Origin: an uncultured Clostridia bacterium
Lineage (GTDB): Bacteria > Bacillota > Clostridia > Oscillospirales > UBA644
Direction of reading: 5' to 3'
Assembly: GCA_944386295.1 (NCBI GenBank)
Contig: CALXAO010000096.1
Span: 1-34,405, forward strand
Length of the DNA: 34,405 bases
The notes below the pieces were generated by a model. That model was not told where the DNA came from and searched no databases. It was given only the letters and a program-made list of their open reading frames with translations. Position numbers and translations under genes: made by a program. Numbering within the stretch: the stretch's first letter is position 1; each line of letters starts with the position of its first letter. Of the stretch, positions 23,691 through 30,181 are shown in pieces.

Positions 23691-23766
23691 GGCTCAGATT
23701 TGAATTTTTTTATTATTTATAGTTCTTTGGGGATTGCAAGTGTCAAAATCTAATTTTGAAAAAAGT

Positions 23767-23800
23767 AAAAAACAGGGGAACAGCAAGGTTTTTACCTCGC
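23767..23800 (-). terminator. Possible terminator of the queuine-salvage operon
   Basis: On the minus strand GCGAGGT/ACCTTGC (23800-23794, 23789-23783) forms a 7-bp stem with one G-T pair, and a T6 run follows after about 10 nt (23772-23767). The gap before the T-run makes it weak. The rest of 23700-23853 is AT-rich with no gene visible. Confidence 0.3.
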
Positions 23801-23853
23801 TCCAGAAGAGGCAAAAATGGTTGGATAGAAACAAAAAGCACTGTTTTTTTTCT

Positions 23854-24546
23854 TTAGCCCACACCCAGATCGGTGTTGTTATGCAGAACTTCTGCCTTAG
23901 GATCTGCCTCCAGCACAGGGGCCATTTCCCGACAGAACCAGTCAGCCAGGGCCTCGTCCCGGTGGATATGGGTGGAATTTGGACAAAATAAGTTAACGCT
24001 GTAATAATCAAACCATGCCTGGGCTAGCGTCAGGTCCTCGCGGATACCATAGGGTGTTTGGCCTTGGCACCCTACCAGCAGGCAGCCTCCCCGAAAGTGT
24101 TTTGCAAGCTTCCGGGCGGTAACGCTGTCGGGAACTCCTTTGTTCCATGCCCGACGAAGGGAGGGGTCAAAGCTTTCAATACCGCAGCGAAAAAAAACGC
24201 TTTGTTGGGGAAATTGTTTCGCAAAATCCTCCAGCTGATCCCGGTAAGAATAGTGGGCTTCAAACCATAGGGTGTGAATGCCTTTTGTTTCAGCTACTTG
24301 GCGAATTTTTTGTACTGTTTTCTGGTCCAGCTCTGGACAAGAACCGGAATTAATAATGTCCAGCACGCCAAACTCCCCGGTGACCTGCTCCAAAACTGGA
24401 CGGTTAACTTCAAAGGGGGTATCACTGACATCTTTCCAGTAATCGCAGAATGTACACCGTTTCCAGCGACAGCCGGTGCCCTGTAGTAAAAGAAATTCTC
24501 GTTTCATTTTGACCGGAATCCGTGCATATCGGACTAAGTTGCTCAT
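23854..24546 (-). CDS. Radical SAM protein, candidate queuine lyase QueL
   Basis: A 230-residue radical S-adenosylmethionine enzyme. The cluster motif is GCRWKRCTFC (Cys26, Cys31, Cys34), a CX4CX2C spacing rather than the common CX3CX2C. Later elements fit a short radical SAM barrel: INSGSCPELD near residue 66, then LWFEAHYSYRDQL and FFRCGIESFDPSLRRAWNKG. Its ATG overlaps the stop of a YhhQ/VUT queuosine-precursor transporter (ATGA), with AGGAGG in front. From memory, a radical SAM enzyme of comparable context in Clostridioides difficile (QueL) splits queuine to preQ1 for tRNA modification, alongside YhhQ and Tgt. I call it by that context; tgt and a queuosine hydrolase are not in this window. 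Radical SAM is certain, QueL is inferred. Confidence 0.72.
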   Translation of the reverse strand: MSNLVRYARIPVKMKREFLLLQGTGCRWKRCTFCDYWKDVSDTPFEVNRPVLEQVTGEFGVLDIINSGSCPELDQKTVQKIRQVAETKGIHTLWFEAHYSYRDQLEDFAKQFPQQSVFFRCGIESFDPSLRRAWNKGVPDSVTARKLAKHFRGGCLLVGCQGQTPYGIREDLTLAQAWFDYYSVNLFCPNSTHIHRDEALADWFCREMAPVLEADPKAEVLHNNTDLGVG

Positions 24547-25232
24547 TGAGGCACCTCCTCTTCCTTCTGAGAAATGCAGTGCTTTTTCAGCCAGACAATC
24601 AAGCCGTAAGCCAGGGGTGTACCAAATAGGACTTCTAAAACGACCTTAATCAGATACTGGGCCAGGATCATGGTTCCAAGATCTTGTACTGGCAGTGTTC
24701 CGCCGAAAGCAAGAAGCACAAAGAGTACGGTATCAAATATATATCCTACCATGGAACTGCCAATGGTTCGTAACCAAAGGTGCTTTCCAGCGGTAATTTC
24801 CCGAAGCCGGTCCATGACCCAGGCGTTTGTCAGTTCTCCTCCCAGAAAGCCCACCAGAGAGGCCGCCACAATACGGGGAACATAAGCGAAAATAATGGCA
24901 TAGGCCTGTGCAGTTTCCGCTGCCGCATCAGGGGCTGGAAGCAGCAGGCCTAACGCAGTACAAAGGACTACGGTCAGGTTGCAGACAAAACTAAGCAGAA
25001 TAACCTTCTGTGAGGTTTTGTATCCCCACAACTCGGTCAATACATCTCCCAGCATATAGGCTAAGGGAAAGGTAATAGTCCCCGCATCAAACAGGGTCAG
25101 CCCAAAAACGGTAATCGGTTTGACTGCCATTAAATTGGCTGTTATATAAAGAGTAATCAGAAATCCGGAAATCACTAGCAAAGCAGTGTTTCCATTCCGG
25201 TTTTTTGAAGGGTTCTCCGGGACCTTGTTCAT
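24543..25232 (-). CDS. Queuosine precursor transporter, YhhQ/VUT family
   Basis: A 229-residue membrane protein of the DUF165/VUT family, with about six helices. Family features are FDAGTITFPLAYMLGDVLTE near residue 47, the SLVGFLGGELTNAWVMDRL segment (near 130) and RTIGSSMVGYIFDTVLFV (near 156). YhhQ of E. coli imports preQ0/preQ1; relatives import queuine or queuosine. The ATG directly abuts the stop of the YbaK gene, and the gene ends in a 4-nt overlap with the radical SAM gene, which supports a joint role in salvaging 7-deazaguanine bases. C-terminal residues are charged (KKHCISQKEEE). Family call strong, exact substrate inferred. Confidence 0.88.
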   Translation of the reverse strand: MNKVPENPSKNRNGNTALLVISGFLITLYITANLMAVKPITVFGLTLFDAGTITFPLAYMLGDVLTELWGYKTSQKVILLSFVCNLTVVLCTALGLLLPAPDAAAETAQAYAIIFAYVPRIVAASLVGFLGGELTNAWVMDRLREITAGKHLWLRTIGSSMVGYIFDTVLFVLLAFGGTLPVQDLGTMILAQYLIKVVLEVLFGTPLAYGLIVWLKKHCISQKEEEVPQ

Positions 25233-25718
25233 TTAATTTTCTTCCTTTCGTGCGATAATGTCAGCTGTCCGGTAGGGGAGCAGCTTTTTTAAATCTTCTG
25301 GTGCCACCTCCAGCTGTCGGCCGATCCGGCCACCGCTGAACAGGATCTGCTCAAAGTCGAGAGCAGAGGAATGTAGGGTTGTGGGAAAAAGCTTTTTCAT
25401 ACCGATGGGGGAACATCCCCCGTGAATATAGCCAGTTAGGGGGAGGAGTTCTTTTGACTTTACCATATCAATAGATTTTTCGCCTACCGAGGCAGCGGCT
25501 TTCTTTTTGTCCAGTTCTTCCCCAACCGGAACCAGAAATACATAGTTTTTGCCTGATTTTCCTACAGTAACTAAAGTTTTAAACACTTGGTTGGGGTTCT
25601 GGTCCAGCAGACGGGCAATTTCTTCTCCGGTCAAAGTACCGTCGTTTTTGTAGGCGTAGGTACGGTAGGGGATTTTTTTCTGGTCCAGAAGCCGCATAGC
25701 GTTTGTTTTTTCTTCCAT
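25233..25718 (-). CDS. ybaK: YbaK/EbsC family Cys-tRNA(Pro) deacylase
   Basis: A 161-residue trans-editing factor that hydrolyses Cys wrongly attached to tRNA(Pro). It shows the YbaK pattern: LDQNPNQVFKTLV with the key Lys near residue 46, FLVPVGEELDKKKAAAS, then GYIHGGCSPIGMKK and the late GGRIGRQLEV. I choose ATG 25718 because AAAGGA (25730-25725) lies 6 nt upstream; another ATG at 25724 directly touches that site. The start overlaps or abuts the end of the broken permease gene, and its TAA touches the transporter ATG, so it is inside the operon. Catalytic residues look intact. Confidence 0.93.
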   Translation of the reverse strand: MEEKTNAMRLLDQKKIPYRTYAYKNDGTLTGEEIARLLDQNPNQVFKTLVTVGKSGKNYVFLVPVGEELDKKKAAASVGEKSIDMVKSKELLPLTGYIHGGCSPIGMKKLFPTTLHSSALDFEQILFSGGRIGRQLEVAPEDLKKLLPYRTADIIARKEEN

Positions 25719-25720
25719 AG

Positions 25721-26577
25721 TCATTCCTTTCCGAGGGTCAATTCTGACAGCAGTATTGCACCGAAAATCAATCCAAAGCCCAACAAATTTCGGGGTGAGA
25801 GAGGCTCGTTCGCGAACAGGACCGAAAACAGGACGCTAAATACCGATTTCTGAGATAGGAAAATAGCAGCGGTGGCGGGAGGGTATATTTGGGGCCCACG
25901 GTTTGCAAAAGCAGTGCTGTTCCTGTAGTCCATTTATACAAGCAACGCCGGGTCGAGAAACATTTCCCAGGCAGGGAAAGTTTCGGTTAAGCCGCCGATA
26001 AACTAGGCAAAGAGGGTGGTAAATAAAAGCTGAAGCACTGGTTAAAGCACGGGGCTCTTCCGGAAGTTGCTTTTGCTACAATAGTCATGTGTAGGGCAAC
26101 ACCTCCCAGCAGAGTCCGTCCATCGCCTAAGGTTTCTGTCTATTGGCTGCCGAGGGTCAGCAGTCCAATTCCAAACAAACAGAGCAGCGCTGCCCCAAGC
26201 CGGTGTTTTCCGGGAGGCTTGCGGTTTATGATCCAGGGAAAAAAGGTATGAAGACGTGGTAGACTGCGATGAGGAAAGCTCTTTTTCCTGGGGTGGTTCC
26301 TTCCGCGATTCCCAGCGTCTGGACGCTGTATGCAGCAAAAAAAGGCTCCTCCCATGTAAACCCCTCCCAGCAGGGATTCCCAATTCCGCTGTTTCCAGTG
26401 GAGTAAAAAAAATACTCCCAGGAAAAGTCCTCTTGCCGTAAAACAAAGTGCCAGAAGAAAATGGGTGGGAATCCGGTTCCCCGCGTTGTTCATAAGTACA
26501 AAGGAGCTTCCCCAGATCAGAGCTGCTCCCAGCAGAGACCTTCGAGCAAGAAGCGGCCAGCTTAATTCTTTCCGCAT
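25721..26577 (-). pseudogene. Broken DMT/EamA family permease
   Basis: Minus-strand pieces form a drug/metabolite transporter of the EamA type. The start, MRKELSW, is followed by LLGAALIWGSSFVLMNNAG (classic first helix). A frameshift at a 7-base run (26337-26343) moves the frame to FAAYSVQTLGIAEGTTPGK; a second near 26245 returns it to PWIINRKPPGKHRLGAALLCLFGIGLL. A TAG (26142-26140) then interrupts GSQ*TETLGDG, a further in-frame stop and shift follow, and the end reads PPATAAIFLSQKSVFSVLF and PRNLLGFGLIFGAILLSEL. Total length fits a ~285-residue original, so loss is by point lesions rather than a large deletion. It sits between intact genes of the same operon, its start overlapping the LURP-one gene by 16 bp. 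Confidence 0.88.
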
Positions 26578-27032
26578 TTTTCTGCGTCAATGGCCAGGGC
26601 CACCATCAGTACTCGGAGGGCATCCTCCGGGCGGACAATATCCAGTACATAGGTGTCAGTCCAGTTCCAAATCTGTTTTTCCACTCCGGCTATTTTATTT
26701 CCAGAGGCATTCTGAACTACATAATTCCATTCCATCCAGTCCCCTACTACCGTCCAGCCGCCGCAGTCTAGGGTAAATCGAGGGCGAAACAGGGTCCATT
26801 CCTGGCGAATTTCCCCTATTTTTTGTTCTCCTACAAACAACTCGAACTTGGGAAGGAAGGTTAGTATCTTTTCCTGAACGGTACCAATGTGTTCTCCGGC
26901 TGCGTTGAGAATGTGCAGGCAGTGTCCCCAATCCAGTTTGCCCTGAATTGTATAAACAGTTTGGCCGGCTTCATTAAAAATATCATAGCTGTCAAACCAG
27001 GAAAAAAAACGCTGTTTAAAAAGCAGTTTCAT
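26562..27032 (-). CDS. LURP-one-related (LOR) family protein
   Basis: A 156-residue protein of the LURP-one-related/tubby-like beta-barrel fold. Typical features are the opening LLFKQRFFSWFDSYDIFNEAG, repeated strand pairs such as YTIQGKLDWGHCLHILNAAG and GTVQEKILTFLPKFELFVG, and the final helix DTYVLDIVRPEDALRVLMVALAIDAEKC, which would run through the barrel. Function in bacteria is unknown; membrane or lipid association is suggested by similarity to phospholipid scramblases. Its ATG overlaps the Crp-type regulator by 4 nt with AGGAG in front, and its stop overlaps the start of the broken permease. Family call good, role unknown. Confidence 0.85.
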   Translation of the reverse strand: MKLLFKQRFFSWFDSYDIFNEAGQTVYTIQGKLDWGHCLHILNAAGEHIGTVQEKILTFLPKFELFVGEQKIGEIRQEWTLFRPRFTLDCGGWTVVGDWMEWNYVVQNASGNKIAGVEKQIWNWTDTYVLDIVRPEDALRVLMVALAIDAEKCGKN

Positions 27033-27700
27033 AACGTACTCCTTTTTTCTTCGAAATCAGGAAGACGAATCTGCCGGCGCTGTACCCAGACCAGCCCTTC
27101 CTGTTTCATTTTAGACAGTTCCCGGAGCATGGCGGAACGGTCAGCGCAAATATAGTCGGCCAATTCTGAGGTGTTGAAGGGTAGCGTAAACGCAGGGCTT
27201 TCCGCCTCAATAGCAAGCAGTCGGAAACAGGCCAGGAGCTTTTCCCTGATAGACCGCTGGCTGAGAACTTCAATTCGTTGGCTAAGACGTAGGTTTTTTT
27301 TTGAAATCAGCTCCAGCAGATTTTCTACCAGCCGAGAATGACACCGACAGGCATTGGCGCAGCGTTTGGTAATATCGTCGTAGTTGAGAAACAAAACTGT
27401 GCAGTCGGCCTCGCAGCACACATATAAGCAGTCAGTTTTTCCGTCGGAAAAGGCTAGCTGTTCTCCAAAGAGATTGTCGGGTCCCAGCGTTTCCAAAATA
27501 GTTCGGGTTCCATTGACATTGAGTCGAACCAGGGAGGCTCTGCCAGAGCAGAGAATGCCAATATTGCCGCTGTCCTGGCCAAAGTCATGAATTACCTGAC
27601 CGCTTTTATAGGCGGCTTTCCGTACCCTCAGACAGGGTTCCATGCGTTGGCAGTCCTCCGGTGAAATGCCCCGGAAAAGAATGTTTTGGGACAAATTCAA
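27029..27700 (-). CDS. Crp/Fnr family transcriptional regulator
   Basis: A regulator of about 223 residues. The N-terminal cyclic-nucleotide-binding-type beta roll begins with ILFRGISPEDCQRM and contains GQVIHDFGQDSGNIGILCSG and LGPDNLFGEQLAFSDG. The C-terminal winged helix includes LPFNTSELADYICADRSAMLRELSKMKQEGLV. The cysteines (for example CCEAD, CANACRC) are not arranged like the Fnr N-terminal cluster, so oxygen sensing by an Fnr-type cluster is not supported. The frame is open to a TTG at 27721, but AAAGGAAG (27718-27711) lies just inside it and fits TTG 27700, where family similarity begins. It leads the operon toward the queuine genes and is divergent from the NrdD-tail-like gene; a 5-4-5 inverted repeat lies between. 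Confidence 0.87.
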   Translation of the reverse strand: MNLSQNILFRGISPEDCQRMEPCLRVRKAAYKSGQVIHDFGQDSGNIGILCSGRASLVRLNVNGTRTILETLGPDNLFGEQLAFSDGKTDCLYVCCEADCTVLFLNYDDITKRCANACRCHSRLVENLLELISKKNLRLSQRIEVLSQRSIREKLLACFRLLAIEAESPAFTLPFNTSELADYICADRSAMLRELSKMKQEGLVWVQRRQIRLPDFEEKRSTL

Positions 27701-27740
27701 GATATGCGTTCTTCCTTTCAAAAAAAATTTGGTTTTTTAA

Positions 27741-27754
27741 GTTGCAAATGCAAC
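27741..27754. promoter_or_regulatory. Candidate Crp/Fnr-family operator, GTTGC-N4-GCAAC
   Basis: A 5-4-5 inverted repeat GTTGCAAATGCAAC, the layout used by Crp/Fnr-family proteins (compare TTGAT-N4-ATCAA of Fnr). It lies between the divergent Crp-type gene and the NrdD-tail-like gene. The link is inferred. Confidence 0.5.
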
Positions 27755-27769
27755 AGCATATTAACTTTA

Positions 27770-27785
27770 TTTATGATATCATAAA
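27770..27785. promoter_or_regulatory. Perfect 16-bp palindrome in the divergent promoter region
   Basis: TTTATGATATCATAAA is perfectly self-complementary. It contains a possible -10 TATGAT for the plus strand (27772-27777; a poor -35 TGCAAC at 27749-27754 would be 17 bp away). It could be a second operator; clear promoters for either gene could not be fixed here. Confidence 0.4.
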
Positions 27786-27823
27786 ATTATTACAAATTCA
27801 ACCATAAAAGAGGGGAAATCGGT

Positions 27824-28087
27824 ATGATTCGCATAAATGTCACAGGGGGAACCATGGAACAGGCGGAAATCAATGCGTATCTTCAACGGGCACGAACGCG
27901 GTTTCCCGACCGGAAGCTGACGGCGGTGGATATTGCCATTGAGGGAGAGGAAGTTCGGTTGGATTATCATTTTCAGGAAGTTCCTTTTCAACGCATTCGC
28001 CGGATTACCGGATATCTGGTAGGGACCATGGACCGTTGGAACGATGCTAAGCGGGCAGAAGAACGGGACCGAGTAAAACATATCTGA
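27824..28087 (+). CDS. Stand-alone NrdD C-terminal-like small protein (anaerobic RNR-related)
   Basis: An 87-residue protein. The last 30 residues, RIRRITGYLVGTMDRWND then AKRAEERDRVKH, match the C-terminal glycyl-radical region of class III (anaerobic) ribonucleotide reductase NrdD, where the radical Gly sits in RVxGY; here it would be Gly63 in RITGY. The first 55 residues (TGGTMEQAEINAYLQRARTR, TAVDIAIEGEEVRLDYHF) are a small alpha/beta unit. It lacks the ten-stranded catalytic barrel and the CxxC zinc site, so it cannot be a reductase alone. It may be an accessory or spare-part subunit, as GrcA/YfiD is for pyruvate formate-lyase; that is inference. The ATG has AGAGGGG 8 nt upstream, and a perfect terminator follows immediately. 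Confidence 0.75.
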   Translation: MIRINVTGGTMEQAEINAYLQRARTRFPDRKLTAVDIAIEGEEVRLDYHFQEVPFQRIRRITGYLVGTMDRWNDAKRAEERDRVKHI

Positions 28088-28126
28088 AAATTGCAGGCCG
28101 TATCTATAGATACGGCCTGCAATTTT
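28087..28126. terminator. Bidirectional intrinsic terminator
   Basis: A near-perfect palindrome with a stem of about 19 bp centred at 28106/28107 (AAAATTGCAGGCCGTATC arm), A-rich on one side and T-rich on the other. It serves the NrdD-tail gene on plus and glmS on minus; the glmS TAA lies inside it. Confidence 0.92.
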
Positions 28127-29948
28127 ATTCTACGGTTACGGATTTTGCCAAGTTGCGAGGACGATCTACGTCACAACCACGAACAAGAGCCGTTTCATAG
28201 GCCAACAATTGAAAAAGTACTGCGGCAGGAAAGGGACGAAGCCAATCGGGAAGATCCGGAATTGGTAGTCGGTCTACGCACACCGTTTCGGCCGGACTTT
28301 TTTCCGGTGCCAATAAAATTATCTTGCCGCCCCTGGCCTGTACCTCCCGAATGTTGCTGATTGCTTTGGCTGTCAGTATGTTCTGAGTGACCGTGGCAAT
28401 AACCGGAACCCCAGGAGTAATTAGGGCCAAGGTCCCATGCTTTAATTCCCCTGCAGCACATGCCTGGCTTGAAATGTAAGAGATTTCTTTCATCTTTAGG
28501 GAACCTTCCAGGGAAAGTGCGTAGTCCACACCTCGGCCAATGTAAAACAGCTGTTGCGTTTCTTTTAGTCCCATAGCTATTCTTTTGCAGAAAGGTCGTA
28601 GCGCCAGTGAATCTTCCACGCTTTGGGGCATCTGCTCCTGCAGCGCTGCGGTAAGCAGAGCTGCTTCGGTGGGATGCAATGTATTTCGCAGCAGTCCCAA
28701 ACGCAAAGCCAGCAGATAAAATATTGCCATCTGTGTGCTATAGGCTTTTGTACTGGCTACGGCAATTTCCGGTCCGGCGTACGTGTAAATAACACGTTGC
28801 GCTTCCCGGGCAATGGCCGAACCTGCAGTATTGACTACAGCCAGCGTAGGAACCCCCTGCTGATTTGCCAGCCGCAGAGCAGCCAGGGTGTCGGCTGTCT
28901 CTCCCGATTGGGAAACAACCAGCACAAGGTCCCGAGCGGTCAGAATGGGATTGGCATATCGAAATTCCGAGGCGATGTCTACCGTAGTAGAAATTCGGGC
29001 CAAAGATTCCATCACCGCTTTTCCGATCATTCCAGCGTGCATAGCTGTGCCACAGGCGACAATTTTTATCTGTTCGATTCCTTCCAGAAATCCGTCTTCC
29101 AGTCTTTCTTCTTCAAAACAGGGTAGGCCGCTCTGAATGCGAGGAGAAAGGGTTTGCCGAAGAGCTAGGGGCTGTTCGTAAATTTCCTTGAGCATGAAGT
29201 GCTCCATGCCTCCCTTTTCTGCGGCGGCTGGAGTCAGTGTGCTAATTTGAATTTGCTTGCTTATCGGTCGGTTATCTTGGTTAAAAAAAGTTAGACCTTC
29301 TGGTCGGAGTCGGAGTATTTCTCCCTCTTTTAGGGAAAAATATTGATTAGTTCGTGTCAGAATTGCTGTTAAGTCGGATGCTGTAAAGCTGCCGGTTTCT
29401 TCCTGGGCTGCCAGCAGAGGACTGTCTTTGCGCAGGGCGTAAATTTCTCCCGGCAAATCCCGAAACAAGATTGCAAGGGCATAGGATCCCTCCAGTCGAG
29501 CTTGGATTTCCCGAATGGCACGGAGGGGATCTTTCCATTTTTCCCAGGCTTGATCCAGCAGCAGAGCGGCGGCTTCGGTATCTGTTTCTGACTGAAAGAC
29601 ATAACCGTCCTTCTGCAGTTCCTTCCGTAGCGTAATGTAGTTTTCGATAATGCCGTTGTGTACCAGACAGACCCGGTCGGTGCCGTGGGGGTGGGCGTTT
29701 TGTTGGGTGGGGGCCCCATGGGTTGCCCATCGGGTGTGTCCAATACCGCAGGTTGACGGCAGTGGGCTTTGATTTAACATTTTACGCAGGGACGAAACTC
29801 TGCCTGGAATTTTAATCTGTTTTAGTTCACCGTTGGTTTGGACGGCGATTCCTGACGAGTCATAGCCCCGGTATTCCAGAACTTCCAGACCGGCCAAGAT
29901 CCGCTCTGTCCCGTTAAATTCTCCTGTATATCCGATAATTCCGCACAT
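28125..29948 (-). CDS. glmS: Glutamine-fructose-6-phosphate aminotransferase (isomerizing)
   Basis: GlmS makes glucosamine 6-phosphate from fructose 6-phosphate and glutamine, the first step to UDP-GlcNAc for cell wall. The 607-residue protein starts at ATG 29948 so that Cys2 (MCGIIGYTG) is exposed as the N-terminal nucleophile; the frame is open farther upstream but that would bury the cysteine. The glutaminase domain (~1-215) has TRWATHGAPTQQNAHPH. Two SIS sugar-isomerase domains follow (CGTAMHAG and SQSGETADTLAAL; YIGRGVDYALSLEGSLKMKE), and the C-terminus ends in DVDRPRNLAKSVTVE, the expected signature. The ribosome binding site is weak (GAGAG). A glmS ribozyme and a terminator-like hairpin lie upstream, pointing to feedback control by glucosamine 6-phosphate. 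Confidence 0.97.
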   Translation of the reverse strand: MCGIIGYTGEFNGTERILAGLEVLEYRGYDSSGIAVQTNGELKQIKIPGRVSSLRKMLNQSPLPSTCGIGHTRWATHGAPTQQNAHPHGTDRVCLVHNGIIENYITLRKELQKDGYVFQSETDTEAAALLLDQAWEKWKDPLRAIREIQARLEGSYALAILFRDLPGEIYALRKDSPLLAAQEETGSFTASDLTAILTRTNQYFSLKEGEILRLRPEGLTFFNQDNRPISKQIQISTLTPAAAEKGGMEHFMLKEIYEQPLALRQTLSPRIQSGLPCFEEERLEDGFLEGIEQIKIVACGTAMHAGMIGKAVMESLARISTTVDIASEFRYANPILTARDLVLVVSQSGETADTLAALRLANQQGVPTLAVVNTAGSAIAREAQRVIYTYAGPEIAVASTKAYSTQMAIFYLLALRLGLLRNTLHPTEAALLTAALQEQMPQSVEDSLALRPFCKRIAMGLKETQQLFYIGRGVDYALSLEGSLKMKEISYISSQACAAGELKHGTLALITPGVPVIATVTQNILTAKAISNIREVQARGGKIILLAPEKSPAETVCVDRLPIPDLPDWLRPFPAAVLFQLLAYETALVRGCDVDRPRNLAKSVTVE

Positions 29949-29970
29949 AATAGTGTTCTCTCTTTCTTTC

Positions 29971-30014
29971 AAAAAAGAGCAGGCGGGAAAGAGCAAAGCG
30001 TTTCGCCTGCTCTT
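29971..30014 (-). terminator. Terminator-like hairpin with alternative fold between ribozyme and glmS
   Basis: On the minus strand, GAGCAGGCG (30012-30004) pairs with CGCCTGCTC (29985-29977) and six T residues follow (29976-29971), an intrinsic terminator only ~22 nt before the glmS ATG. The loop contains TGCTCTT (29995-29989), which can instead pair with AAGAGCA (30014-30008), the same 5' arm, in a 7-bp hairpin that blocks the terminator. This is an attenuator-like arrangement. Confidence 0.75.
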
Positions 30015-30030
30015 GCATAGTTTTTATTGC

Positions 30031-30180
30031 AGCAGCGCTTTGTTTTACGGTTACCCGTATATTTGACACTGCTTTGACGAGTCGGACGGGAATCCGTCTG
30101 ACCCGGAGAGGCATCCGCCGAAGTGCTCGATCACCTCTCACCTCGTTAACCGTTTCTTCGAAGAAAAACGGTCTGGCGCT
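30031..30180 (-). ncRNA. glmS self-cleaving ribozyme/riboswitch
   Basis: The minus-strand RNA shows the conserved glmS ribozyme core: 5' A|GCGCCAGAC (cleavage between 30180 and 30179), the P2 arm closing with GGTTAACGAGG, then GGTGATCGAGCAC and CGGCGGATGCCTC, all matching the conserved blocks of the Bacillus ribozyme. P4 (GCAGTG/CGCTGC, 30072-30067 with 30037-30032) and a P4.1 hairpin (TACGG/CCGTA, 30059-30046) follow. The ribozyme cuts its own message when glucosamine 6-phosphate binds, lowering GlmS. Its cleavage site is 2 nt after the glmM stop codon. The 3' boundary is approximate. Confidence 0.95.
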
Positions 30181-30181
30181 T

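Noticed and set aside
23174-23722. A 182-codon plus-strand open frame over the glutamate dehydrogenase remnant
   Set aside because: It is the complement of the broken dehydrogenase and has no recognisable domain.
26042-26590. A 182-codon minus-strand open frame over the permease remnant
   Set aside because: It is an out-of-frame reading; the permease motifs are in the other frames.
29949-29996. Longer N-terminus for GlmS
   Set aside because: It would remove the exposed N-terminal cysteine nucleophile and would lie in the terminator hairpin.
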